A DNA stretch of 64,000 bases from an uncultured Bacteroidales bacterium (GTDB taxonomy: Bacteria > Bacteroidota > Bacteroidia > Bacteroidales > Paludibacteraceae), in NCBI GenBank assembly GCA_934716995.1, contig CAKUYO010000010.1:9961-73960 (forward strand), given 5' to 3'. This document shows, one piece after another, positions 51,769 through 63,200 of the stretch (position 1 is the first letter of the stretch; every line of letters begins with the position of its first letter). The position numbers were made by a program, and so were the translations under genes. The notes under the pieces were generated by a model. It worked only from the letters and a program-made list of their open reading frames with translations. It ran no database searches and was not told where the DNA came from.

Positions 51769-51809
51769 CCCCTTACCGAAAGACAGGTAAATCGGGTACA
51801 AGTTTCTGT
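51745..51809 (-). terminator. thrS terminator, overlapping the next promoter
   Basis: Minus strand acagaaacttg, 33-nt loop with a nested tacc/ggta stem, caagtttctgt, then ttttttgttg. Confidence 0.75.
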
Positions 51810-51844
51810 AATTTAGGTAGCCCGTTACGGGCAAATACATCTTG

Positions 51845-53833
51845 TCAATAAGCGTTCATTTGTGCTTTGACAGTGGAGTTGATAAAGTCTGCGAACTCCT
51901 GAACGGTCATCTGACCTTTGTCCTCCGCCCCCTGCTGGCGGACGCTGACGAGACCTTGTTCCGCCTCTTTCTCGCCCACAACCAGCATGAACGGAATACG
52001 CTTCAACTCGTTGTCGCGGATCTTGCGTCCGAGTTTCTCGTTGCGGTCATCCACTACGACACGCACATCCTGTGCCTCGAGCATCTCCTTCACTTTCCAA
52101 GCATAGTCGTTGCTTTTCTCGGAGATAGGCAATACCACAGCCTGGTCGGGCGTGAGCCACAACGGGAACTTACCCGCAGTATGCTCAATCAGCACAGCCA
52201 CAAAACGCTCCATAGAGCCGAACGGTGCACGATGGATCATCACAGGGCGGTGCTTCTGGTTGTCCTCGCCCGTGTATTCCAACTCGAAGCGCTCAGGCAG
52301 GTTGTAGTCCACCTGGATAGTACCCAACTGCCAACGGCGACCGATAGCGTCTTTGACCATGAAGTCGAGTTTCGGTCCGTAGAAAGCCGCCTCTCCGTAC
52401 TCCACCTTGGCAGGCAGGTTCTTCTCGCGACAAGCCTCGATAATGGCGTTCTCCGCCTTCTCCCACACCTCGTCGCTACCGACATACTTGGTGGTATTCT
52501 TCGGGTCGCGAAGCGAGATCTGCGCTTCGAAGTTCTTGAAATCCAATGCCTTGAAGATAATCTCGATAATCTCCATCACGCGGATAAACTCGTCCTTCAC
52601 CTGGTCGGGGCGGCAGAAGATATGGGCATCGTCCTGCGTAAACGAGCGCACACGCGTCAGTCCGTGCAACTCGCCCGATTGCTCATAGCGATAGACGGTA
52701 CCGAACTCGGCACAGCGGAAAGGCAGGTCTTTGTAACTGCGTGGGCTGTTCTTGTAGATAGCACAGTGGTGGGGGCAGTTCATCGGCTTGAGCAGATAAA
52801 CCTCGCCCTCCTCGGGAGTGGTGATAGGCTGGAACGAGTCCTTGCCGTAGTGATCCCAGTGTCCGGAGGTTACATACAGTTGCTTGCTACCGATATGCGG
52901 GGTGATAACCTGCTGATAGCCATAGCGTTTCTGTATCTTCTTGAGGAAGTCCTCCAGGCGCAGGCGCAATGCCGTACCTTTGGGCAGCCAGATAGGAAGA
53001 CCTTTGCCCACCATATCGGAGAACATAAAGAGTTCCAACTCTTTGCCAATCTTGCGGTGGTCGCGTTTCTTGGCTTCTTCGAGGAGAGCCAGGTATTCGT
53101 CCAGCATGGCTTTTTTCGGGAACGAGATACCGTAGATACGCGTCATCATCGGGCGTTTCTCGTCGCCGCGCCAGTAGGCAGCCGCGCAACTGAGTACTTT
53201 TACCGCCTTGATAGGCTCGGTTGAGAGAAGGTGCGGACCTTTGCAGAGGTCAGTGAACGCCCCCTGTGTATAAGTGGTGATGTGTCCGTCTTCGAGGTCG
53301 GAGATGAGTTCGCACTTGTAGATCTGCCCTTTGTCGCCGAACTCTTTGAGTGCGTCCGCCTTGGAGATACTATTCTTGACAAGATGCTCTTTGCGGTTGC
53401 GCAGTTCCATCATCTTCTGCTCGATAGCGGGGAAATCACTCTCTTTGATAGTCTGCCCTTCGGCGGGATAGACATCGTAGTAGAAACCGTTTTCGATAGC
53501 GGGACCAATACCGAACTGGATACCGGGGTACAGTTCCTGCAAAGCCTCTGCCATCAAGTGGCTTGAGGTGTGCCAGAAAGCGTGCTTGGCCTCGGCGTCA
53601 TCCCATTTGTGGAGACGGATCCGGCTGTCTTCGGTGATAGGGGTATTGAGTTCCACAATACTCCACCCTTCGCCCTGCTCCTCAATGGTCTCGGGTTGGT
53701 TGGTAATAGGTTTGATACTTGCCACAAGGATGTCTTGCGCCAAACGACTGCTGATACTTTCAGCCACTTGGAGGGGCGTAACGCCGCTCTCATACTCGCG
53801 GACACTACCGTCCGGGAACGAAATTTTAATCAT
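51845..53833 (-). CDS. thrS: Threonyl-tRNA synthetase
   Basis: The 662-aa class II enzyme charges tRNAThr. It has an N-terminal TGS domain (1-61), the editing domain with HTSSHLMAEAL and HITTYTQGAFTDLCKGPH (zinc-like H-x3-H and C-x-x-x-H), and the catalytic core with MNCPHHCAIYKNSPRSYKDL, FRCAEFGTVYRYEQSGELHG and IHRAPFGSMERFVAVLIEH (motifs 2 and 3). The C-terminal anticodon-binding domain is VLPISEKSNDYAWKV onward. The ATG at 53833 gives MIKISFPDGS, the family start; 21 in-frame upstream codons would cross the promoter. No T-box or autoregulatory leader stem was recognised in the short leader. Confidence 0.96.
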   Translation of the reverse strand: MIKISFPDGSVREYESGVTPLQVAESISSRLAQDILVASIKPITNQPETIEEQGEGWSIVELNTPITEDSRIRLHKWDDAEAKHAFWHTSSHLMAEALQELYPGIQFGIGPAIENGFYYDVYPAEGQTIKESDFPAIEQKMMELRNRKEHLVKNSISKADALKEFGDKGQIYKCELISDLEDGHITTYTQGAFTDLCKGPHLLSTEPIKAVKVLSCAAAYWRGDEKRPMMTRIYGISFPKKAMLDEYLALLEEAKKRDHRKIGKELELFMFSDMVGKGLPIWLPKGTALRLRLEDFLKKIQKRYGYQQVITPHIGSKQLYVTSGHWDHYGKDSFQPITTPEEGEVYLLKPMNCPHHCAIYKNSPRSYKDLPFRCAEFGTVYRYEQSGELHGLTRVRSFTQDDAHIFCRPDQVKDEFIRVMEIIEIIFKALDFKNFEAQISLRDPKNTTKYVGSDEVWEKAENAIIEACREKNLPAKVEYGEAAFYGPKLDFMVKDAIGRRWQLGTIQVDYNLPERFELEYTGEDNQKHRPVMIHRAPFGSMERFVAVLIEHTAGKFPLWLTPDQAVVLPISEKSNDYAWKVKEMLEAQDVRVVVDDRNEKLGRKIRDNELKRIPFMLVVGEKEAEQGLVSVRQQGAEDKGQMTVQEFADFINSTVKAQMNAY

Positions 53834-53893
53834 AATAAACGTACAAATGTTTACGGCTCGGGGCGAACAAATGCCCTTTCGCCAATTCGGGGA

Positions 53894-53924
53894 CAAAGGT
53901 ACTGCTTTTTTTACATATACGCAA
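53894..53924 (-). promoter_or_regulatory. thrS promoter
   Basis: Minus strand TTG (53922-53924), 20 nt, TACCTTTG (53894-53901), about 55 nt before the ATG. Confidence 0.82.
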
Positions 53925-54132
53925 TACCACCAAAAAACGGAGTTACAGATTAAAGCATCCCTTCCCTATCGTTATGCCGTCAGGTCTATGTAATTTGTAT
54001 GTCATTTGTATGTGATTCGTATGAGATTAGGCGGTTTTTGCCTGTATTATAGCGAGTTATGTTATATACATTTCTAATACAGCCCTTCCTTTCGTTTGTA
54101 ACTATCTGATTAACAAACAATTGATTATATTG

Positions 54133-54168
54133 CAAAAAGACTGCCCGACTTTACTTGTCAGACAGTCT
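54133..54168 (-). terminator. Terminator of the giant repeat-protein gene
   Basis: Minus strand agactg with an extended imperfect stem, cagtct, then tttttgc. Confidence 0.75.
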
Positions 54169-54204
54169 CTTTTGTAAATCACTATTTGTATCTATCGTCA
54201 GCGA

Positions 54205-57200
54205 TTAGGGCAGGACGATGAGTTTGCCCGAAGCGATCTTTTCCTTTTCACTATGGAAGAACACGTAGAAATAGATTGTATTCGGATCGAGTGTCAGGAT
54301 TGTACCCGAGCGGAGGTCGGTGATGTTGAGCAGCCGTTCCTGACCGCTTGCCTCGGTAACCATCTCAACATCGTTGGGGTCAGCCACAGGCAGTTTCTCC
54401 AAAGCGATACGGTGCCCGTACATATCGTACAAGCCGAATGACACATCCTTGCGGAGCGTACCTACCAGAATCTGCGTGGAGCCGGCAAGGCGTTTGACCA
54501 GCACATCGTTGCCGGTAGGCGTAAGGGCATCATTAAGTTCGGACTGCGCAAACCAGATACTATACCGACGCGTTTCGCCCGACTGGGAGGTACAGGAGAT
54601 GATACACGTATCACCCACGGACGCTTCCTTGACACTGATCTCGGCATATTGCGAGGCTGCCTCGGCTGTTACTTTCGGTGCGGTAAGCCCCTCGATAATG
54701 TAATAGGTATAAAAATCCTGGTCAGGGTCGAACTCCGTCAATTCGGCATCATCCAAATAAATCATACGGACGGCATTGTCGGTATCGGTCAGTACGGTCT
54801 GGTGGATGAGGTAGGTCAGCACGGTGCCGTCCTGCGCCGTAACGGCAATAAGGATAGTACCCGCATTGTCAATAGTCGCCTCTGCGTGTGCCTGTCCGTC
54901 GGAAAGCGTGTACGAGATTTCCTGCAAACCCGCAAAGTCGGCAATGGTAGAACCCACCGGATACGCAAGTGTGTACTCGGTTGAGTCGCTGCGGAAGCCC
55001 TCCAGCAAGTTGCCACGTACATAGATGGCAGCAAGCGTAGCATCACCGTTCTTGGCAAAAGAGAACGTAATGGTATAAGCGCACTGGTCAATGCCATTCG
55101 GGGCTGTAACCAAGAGAGTAACCATCTGTTCGCCGTTGGGGAGCAGTTCGGGGGCGGATTGCTCCACAGTCTGCTCCTCTTCCGCTTTGACGGGCGTAAT
55201 GGTCGGGAGTGCGGTTTGCCCATAAGGGATAGTAACGGCATAATCATAATGCGCTGACTCAAAATCGATGGTCAGACCGTCGCCCAACTCGATATTCTGC
55301 AAGTTGGCATTCGCCGATTTGACACGCTCGAAAACAAGGGTATAGGTTGCCTGCGACATATCTTCCGCCGTAACTTTTACAAAGACGGTATCGGCATCGG
55401 TAGTGATTTCCACCTGCTGGGCATCCTCTTTCTTCTGCACCGTCACCAATGGGATATTGACCGTTTCCATAGGCAAATTGACCTTGTAGGAGAACCGCTC
55501 GGAGTCAAAGTCGGAAAGGCTCTTGCCTGCCACATAAATCATATCGAGGGTAGTCTCATCAGAGAGTGCCATCGGATAATGGATAATATAGATACGGCTT
55601 GCGCCATTACCTGCTATTACCTCAATCTCCGTTTTGACAGCCAGCGACTTGGCAGCCATCGTCTCGGCGGTTTGCGAGACGCGGACCATCTGGTAGCGGT
55701 CGCCCTGCAAAGGATAAACCGACGGCACCTCGGTAGCATTGGCGGGAACGGTGTACCAATACTCGGTGGTGGCTGCCGCAAAGTTTGCCAGCGGTTTCTC
55801 GTCAATATAAATCATCTGAAGCGTATCAACCGCAGATTGCTGGATGGAGTATGCCACGGTGTAGTAGTTGCTGCGTCCGCTCTCGGAGGTAACAACCAGC
55901 TGACGCACCAGGTTGCGGTCGGTATGCTGCAGCGTGTCGATACGGACAGTCTGCCATTCGTCGGCATTCGTCCAAGCCAACTCAGGGAAGGCGGTCGTAC
56001 CGACAGGGAGCGAGAGGACATAATAGAACGTGCGGGGAGCAAAACCGGCAATAGGCGTCTCATCGGCATAGATCATCTGCAGCGTATCGGCATCGGACTT
56101 GCTGAACGCAAAAGCCACGGTATAGGTAGCGCGGGTAATCCCATCCTCAGCGAGAACGCTGATAGTAGCGTGATTACCGCTAATGTCAGTGGTTACCTGT
56201 TGCCCTGTCTCGGCTTTCTGCGCTACGACCTCCGGCAATGAATGAACGCCGACGGGGAGCGTAACGGGATAGTAGTAGGTTCCCGCAGCAAAAGCAGGGA
56301 GCGAATCCCCGTCAAGGTAAATCATCGTCAAGTCGGCATTTGCAGAAAGAGGCACGACAAAATCAAGCGTATAGCGGTTGGCAGTGGTACCATCGGCAGC
56401 CGTAACATCGAGATATACTGTCATACCCGAAACAGACGTGCTGATGGTCTGTCCGTCCACACGCAGCGAAGCCGATACTTCGGGCAGGAGGACGGTACCC
56501 GCGGGGAGATTGATCTGATAGACATTCTGCATAGACGAGAACGACAGGCGCGGATTGAGCAGATGTTCAAATTCACCGAAAGTCTGCCCGTTGAGCAGGA
56601 TATTTGCCAAGGTGGCATCATCGGACAAGGTCTCAGTGAACACCTCTATAGTATAATCCTGCGTAGTTACACCGTCTTGAGCCACCACATGGAGAATATA
56701 CTCCGAGTCTCCTGATTGGGAAGCAATACGGGTAACTGTCTGGAAATTATCTTCGGAAGTCCACTCAATGTCAGGCTCGCCTTCAGTACGAACCGAATAG
56801 TAGTGCCGTCCTGCCTCAAAATGGGAAACAGGTACGCCATTGACGATGATACCCGTGAGGTCGGCATTATGGCTCGGCTCGGCTTGTACCAGCACCGAAT
56901 ACTCGCTTACGTGCCCGTCCTCGGAGGTAACGGTCAAATAGGTATTGCTGCCGAGACGCCCGGTCGTAAGTTCGACCGATTGTGCCTCGTCCCCTGTCAT
57001 ATACGTCAGCGACGGCATCTGCGGTTCTGCTATTTTAACCGCAGGTGCAGGCAGAGTAACAGTATATTGCAGCGTAGCAGGGTCGAAACCGCTAATCTCC
57101 GTATTATCCAAGCGGATAGACTGCAGCAGACTATTGCCTGACAGCACCGGTTTTACGCTTATCGTATAAGGGGTACTTTCTGTGCCGTCTTCGGCTATGA

Positions 57201-60200
57201 CACGAAGGGTGTACGTATTGTTATCCGTATCAAGGCTGACACGCACCTGCTGTGCCTCCTCGGCTTTCTGCACATCGATATGAAGCATCGTGTCAGTACG
57301 GATAGTATAGGACAATACCGCAGGGTCGAAATCCGAGTATGACTTACCGTCTAATAGAATGGCCGCCAAACGGGTATTCGACGATAGGTCGGTGGGATAG
57401 GTCAGCGTATAGGTGTGCTGCTCCGTACCGAACACCTGCCATTGCATACGCTCGGTTGTCTGGATGAAGACAACCGAGTCTTGTTCGTTGGCACGCACGA
57501 ATGTAACCAGATCGGGACGCTCTGCGGTATAGTCATATTTATCCACGGCAAAACCGCTCGGGATATTGCCATTGAGAGCAATCTCGGAGAGTTGCCCCGT
57601 GGTGGTAACAGCCGGCTTTTGGAGCAAAATAGTATAGATGCCCTTTGCGCCATTCTCGGCAGTAACCGACAGAGTGGCTTTCTCTGCGCCGAAGACGGCT
57701 TGTACGGTCTGCCCGTCTGTCTGTTTTGCGAAAGCAATAGCAGGCATCGAAGCCGCAGAGACGGTGTAGTTGCGTGTATCGGGGTCAAAATCCGTTACGC
57801 CCGACAGATTTGCCAATGTGGTGTCGTCCGATAGGTCAGTTACAAAACGAATGGTATATACCCTGCTCTCGCCCGCTTCAGGTGCTACCATAATCGTCAG
57901 CACCGAGTCCGCATAGGCTGTAGTGATAGTTTGCAAACTGCTTGCCGGTTGCGGAAGCACAGACGGCAGATGGCAAATAGAAGAAGCGAGATGAACTATG
58001 TAATTGGTCGTCTCTGAATTGAAACCTTTGATAGTATCACCGTCCAACAGCAATGCACGAAGTGTATTACGAGTATCCAACGGGCGGCGAACCTGCAATG
58101 TGTAGTTGCTGCTTGTTCCGTCCTCGGCATAGTTGATAATGTCAGCATTGCGCACGCCAAACTCACCATCTATAATCTCATCCTGCCACGTTATTTTTTG
58201 TGCTTGGTCGCTCACCTCACCCGTGAATGAAAGCACAGGTGTCTGCACCGCCTCAGGATCGGTCAGCGTTACGGAAAAGGCATTGCCGTCCAACGTTGCA
58301 TCTATGCCATTGACGGAGAGGGCGGTGAGAGTGCTGTTATAGTGCAGTTTGAACCAATCCACATAGAGTTCTGCCCCAGCGGAAGCACCTTGCGATTCGT
58401 TGGTAGCGTCCACCGCTATATTCATACCCGTAATATGCTGTCCGTCCAATGCCAATGGTTGCGTCCGTGTGATATAACTACCGCTTGTATTGGTGTCTCT
58501 AAAATCAAAACTATATGTGGTATCTTTTGCATTCTTCACACCTTTGAAACGGTAAGCAAACAATGCACCATTACCTTTTTTATTCTTGTATTGATAATTC
58601 ACAGAAATAGAATCCGGTGTATTGTAAAAACGAATATAATCAGAGAACTCATAGTGCGTTTTGTTGGAGACCGACAAACCACCCGACAGATTGCCCAAAG
58701 TTATTATTGCCGGCAAGGCTCCACCTGCCGTACTCCAATAAGTGGTTTCCAAGCCGACCGATGTATCCGATTTTTTGACAATTTCTGCACCCGTCTTGGC
58801 ATCCACCCAGAAAACGGTTATCTTGTCAAAGAAATCGGCAGGAACTTGCCAGTCAACCGGTTTTGCACCATTGTTGTACTTGGCTGTAGTCCACTCCGTA
58901 AAGTCGGCATTCGGAATGACCTCATTAGGATAGTGGAAATAGATAGTATAGGTGTTCGAGTAGCCGTTCTTCGATACATTCGCCTGCCAGTGCCATTGAT
59001 CGTTGGCTGTGCGTTGGAACTGCACATCAGCGGCTTTGGTGTATGCTACATCGGGCTGACTGGTAGAAGTTGTGCAATCAACCACATACGAGAACCGATT
59101 TTGGTCAAAATCCGCAAGCGGCGTGCCATCTATTGTAATCCCCTCCAATACCGCAGGGTTCTGCGTCTCTAATTGCGGGGTGATGGTATAGATATGGTCT
59201 GCCTCGCCGGGGCGGTTGGAACGCACGGTGATGATGGTCGGATGATAGATACCCCCCGGCTGCACCCAAACGGTCTGCTCGTCAAATGCCTTGGTATAGT
59301 CAATAGTGAGAGTGCGGGTGCCATAGGGCAGATTGACCGCCATATCAGTACCATTTACATCCAGTATTTCGCCTGTCTCCACAATGCGCAACGTGTCTAA
59401 TACATTGTTTTTCTGCGAAAGACTGTCTTTGAACAGAATACTGTACGTGCGTCGGTCGCCGTTCTCTGCTGTAACGATAATCTCCGTTTTCTGCCCAAGC
59501 GGACGGGAGATAATCTCTATCTGCTGCTCGGGTTCGGCTTTCTCGTACACCACCTCGGGAGCCGCCTTGGTCTGATAGGGCAGCCATACGGTGTAGTCGG
59601 TAGTTTCGGGCGCAAAAGTAATCTCTGCCACCTCTGAATTGAGATACATATCTTTCAACGCCACATTGCCCGATTTGCGCACAGGGGAAGCAATCGTATA
59701 GTCGTTGCTTGTCTTGCCGTCGGCTGCCACCACGTGGATTCGGGTCGTACCGTTTACTGCACTGAAATACGTGGTAATGGTCTGGTTCGGCAGTTGCCCT
59801 ACCGCAAACACATTCGGCACGACACGTGTACGCCATGCGAGGGTATCGGTATAGGCAAAGCGCGTCGGCTCGAATTCCGCCAGCGAAACGCCATCGATAC
59901 GGATGTCGCTCAACAAAGCATTATCCGACATCACGCGGGTATAATTGACGGTGTAAGTCTTGCTTGCCCCGCTCTCCGCACGCACTAGCACTTGCTGCTG
60001 GTCAGCCGTTGTATTCGCCACAAGGATACTCTGTCCCTCGCGCGCGGTATATATAAGGTGTGGCAATTCCGCACCGTCTTCCAAGGTGAGCGTATAGTCC
60101 GTTTGGTCAGGATCGAAAACAAAACTCTTTCCTTCCACCTGCAAGTCCTGCAAACGTGCATCATCATATTTCGCAATACGGAACGACACGGTGTAAGTGG

Positions 60201-63200
60201 TCTCGGCACCCGACGGAGCCACTACGGTAATAGCCGTTGTATTGGGTGCAGACTGACCGAAATAGGTTACTTGTGCGTCGCTGTTTTTCTCGAATGACAC
60301 CACGGGTAGCGCACTGCCGGCGGGCAGATCGATAGTATAGCCGGTGGTTGCAGGGGTGTATGCCGCCAGCGGCGTACCGTCAATCAGGATAGCCTTCAAC
60401 GTGCAGTCGGCAGAAACCTGCTTTTGGAAATGCAAGGTATAGGTGGTATGTTCTTCGCCTGCTTGTACGTAGAGCATTACATCCTCGCCGTTACGCAGTA
60501 CCTGCACCGTGCGTCCGCTTGCCATTTGGTAGGTTATCTCTGGCAGCACATCGGTGTAAGGAATGGTATATTCGGTAGTTGCTGGCACGAAATCCGTCAA
60601 AGGCGTGCCATCGAGCAGGATAGCATCCAGCGACACAGCCGCAGAAGCGGTTGCCGTAAAGGTAATCGAATAGGTGTTGGCCGCCCCGCTCTCAGGAGTA
60701 ACACGGATAAGGGCGATACCTGCAGCATACGGTGCAGTAATCGTAACCTGTTGCCCGTCCTCTTTGTCCACGGTGATGCGCGGGCAGGTAGCCGAAGTGA
60801 GTGGCACGGTGTAGGTCAATGTGTGTTTGTCAAAACCGTTCAGCGGCTGCCCGTCCAAATAAATCATTCGCAAGAATGCATTCTCCGACTTTTGGATGAT
60901 AAATGTGATGGTATAGGTGCGTTTGTCTCCGCTTTCTGCGGTTACGGTAATGGTATGCACCGTATTCTCGCACATACTCAACACTTTCTGCCCGGTTTCG
61001 GCTTTGTCGAACGTAACCGCAGGAATAGTGCTTACCCCCTCTGGGAGCGTATAGGTATAGTCAAGCGTCCCCGCATCGAAGCCCTCCAACGGTGCACCCG
61101 CCACATAAATCATTTTGAGGGCAGTATTGCTTGACGTAGCGACACGAAAATGGATGATATATGTCTGCGCCGCACCACTCTGCGGGCGGACGGTTATCTT
61201 GTAATCATCCTCCACGTTGCTGCCTGCACGTACCGTAATGGTCTGATATTCATCATTCGGCGTATAGGTAACAACGGGTTGTTTGGTCGTTCCCTGCGGG
61301 AGATTGACAGTATATTCGAGTTGATTTTTGTCGAAACCTGTGAGTTCCTCGCCATCCAAATAAATCATACGCAGGGTAGCATCGGTGGCTTGTCGTACAG
61401 AGAAAGTGATTTGATATACTGTAGTATTGCCATTGCCTGCCGCCACTACGATACGGGTTGTCCCGTTTACGCCACCCGACATAATTGTAACCGTCTCATA
61501 CTCATCGCCTTTGATAGGTTCTATAGCAGGCAGTTCGGTCGTACCGATAGGAAGCGAATAGGTGTATTCGGTCTTAGCAGGCGAAAAATCGGGTAACTCC
61601 ACCCCGCCAATACGGATACCTGCCAATGTGGAAATTTCCGACTTGAGCGTAGTGAAAACAATCTTATAAACCGTCTGATCGCCGTTTGCTGCCGTGACGG
61701 TAACACGCGTTGTACCGTCCAAACCACCCTCGGCGATATTTACCGTCTGGTATTCGTCCCCCAATTCGTAGGTAATCTTTGGCAGAGCGGTTGTACCCAT
61801 CGGGAGCGTTACATAATAGGTAAGGTTATCGGGCGCAAAATCAGTGATATATCCGCCTTCCACCTGCAAGTTTTTGAGGTATGAATAGGTAGAAGCCTCC
61901 AAACGGATATTCAGTTTGTAGGTCTTCGGCACTTGGTTACCGGGCGTGGTAACAGCGATTTGGTATGTACCGCCGTCTATCTTATCGGGTGCAGTATATT
62001 TGATGGTTTGCGCCCCGTCCGGGTACGCCGATACGGCTTTGACGGTCGGCATCGTGGTTGTGCTGGTGGGCAATGAGACACGGTAAATGGTCTGCGAAGG
62101 GATAAACCCCGCAATGGATTTGCCATTTACCAGAATATCCTTCAGCGTGTTATCCGCCAGTTCCGCTACACGGAAATTGAGCGTATAAGTCGCTGTGGTC
62201 TGTTTGTCGGCAGCAGTAACCTTGATTACCGCCCGCCCCGTAGTGCTTGTAGGTTGGGTGATCTCTATCGTCTGCGCCTCTTCCTGTCCCTCTGCGGAAA
62301 CAACGGGCGTGGTGGTAGTGCCATATGGCAGTGCCACCTGGTAGGCGTAGGTATTGGCATTAAAATTTTCTATACTCTTGCCGTTCACCATAATGTCGGC
62401 GAGTTTGGAGTTCTTGCTCGCCTCCCGCACGAACTTTATTTTATAGGTTTTGGTCTTGCTTCCGTCCTCGGCACGCACGGTAATCATAGTAGGAGTGCCA
62501 TCAATAACACCTTCTTGTATGGTGATTTCTTTGCCAGACAATACGCGCCCCGCGAAAGTGGCGGTTGTTCCCTTCGCATTCGTGAGCGAACCCGTACCGC
62601 GGCGTGCCTCAATCTTAGGCATCGTAGTGGCACTGCGTCCGAGAGAATAGGTTTGTTCCTCGCTGCTCGACGGGTCAAAACCTTTCCATTCCTTATCGTC
62701 GATATAGAGTTTCTGAATATCCGCCGAATAAATCAGTTCCACATCGTCCACATAGAGCGAGTTGCCCGCACACAATCCGGATGTTGCACGGAAATTAGGA
62801 TAGTTGCTCGCCGAGAAAATGATATTCATCATCGTCGGTGCATCACTGTTGAAATAGTAAATCGGCACACGGATATTGGTCCAGTTGCCATACTCTTTCT
62901 TCTCGCGCCACATACCCTCGGCAATCTGCGAAACTTTCTGTTCCGTACCGCACTCGTTGCCGTCCAATGCCTGGCGAATATCGCTCTCCTCGTTGGTATG
63001 CGATGTGGAAGTACAACTGCCGTTCTTGCCCTTGTACTTGCTGCTCTTTGCCGTACCCGACCATGCATAGTAGAGAAGATAAAAATCCTCCTTATCCACA
63101 TTGCTGCCTGTCCGTTTAATCCAAACCGACATACTGTCAGGGCGATAGGTCCAACTCACACCGCCATCGGTTCCCGCCGTAGCCTGACTTACTGCCGTCA

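Larger units (their letters stand above)
53834..54204. other. 370-nt gap between thrS and the giant gene
   Basis: It contains the thrS promoter, a dispersed word gtatgtgattcgtatgag (54000-54022, reverse of the 24020 tandem repeat), a small hairpin gcggtttttgcctg, and the terminator of the giant gene. No protein or RNA gene was seen. Confidence 0.6.
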
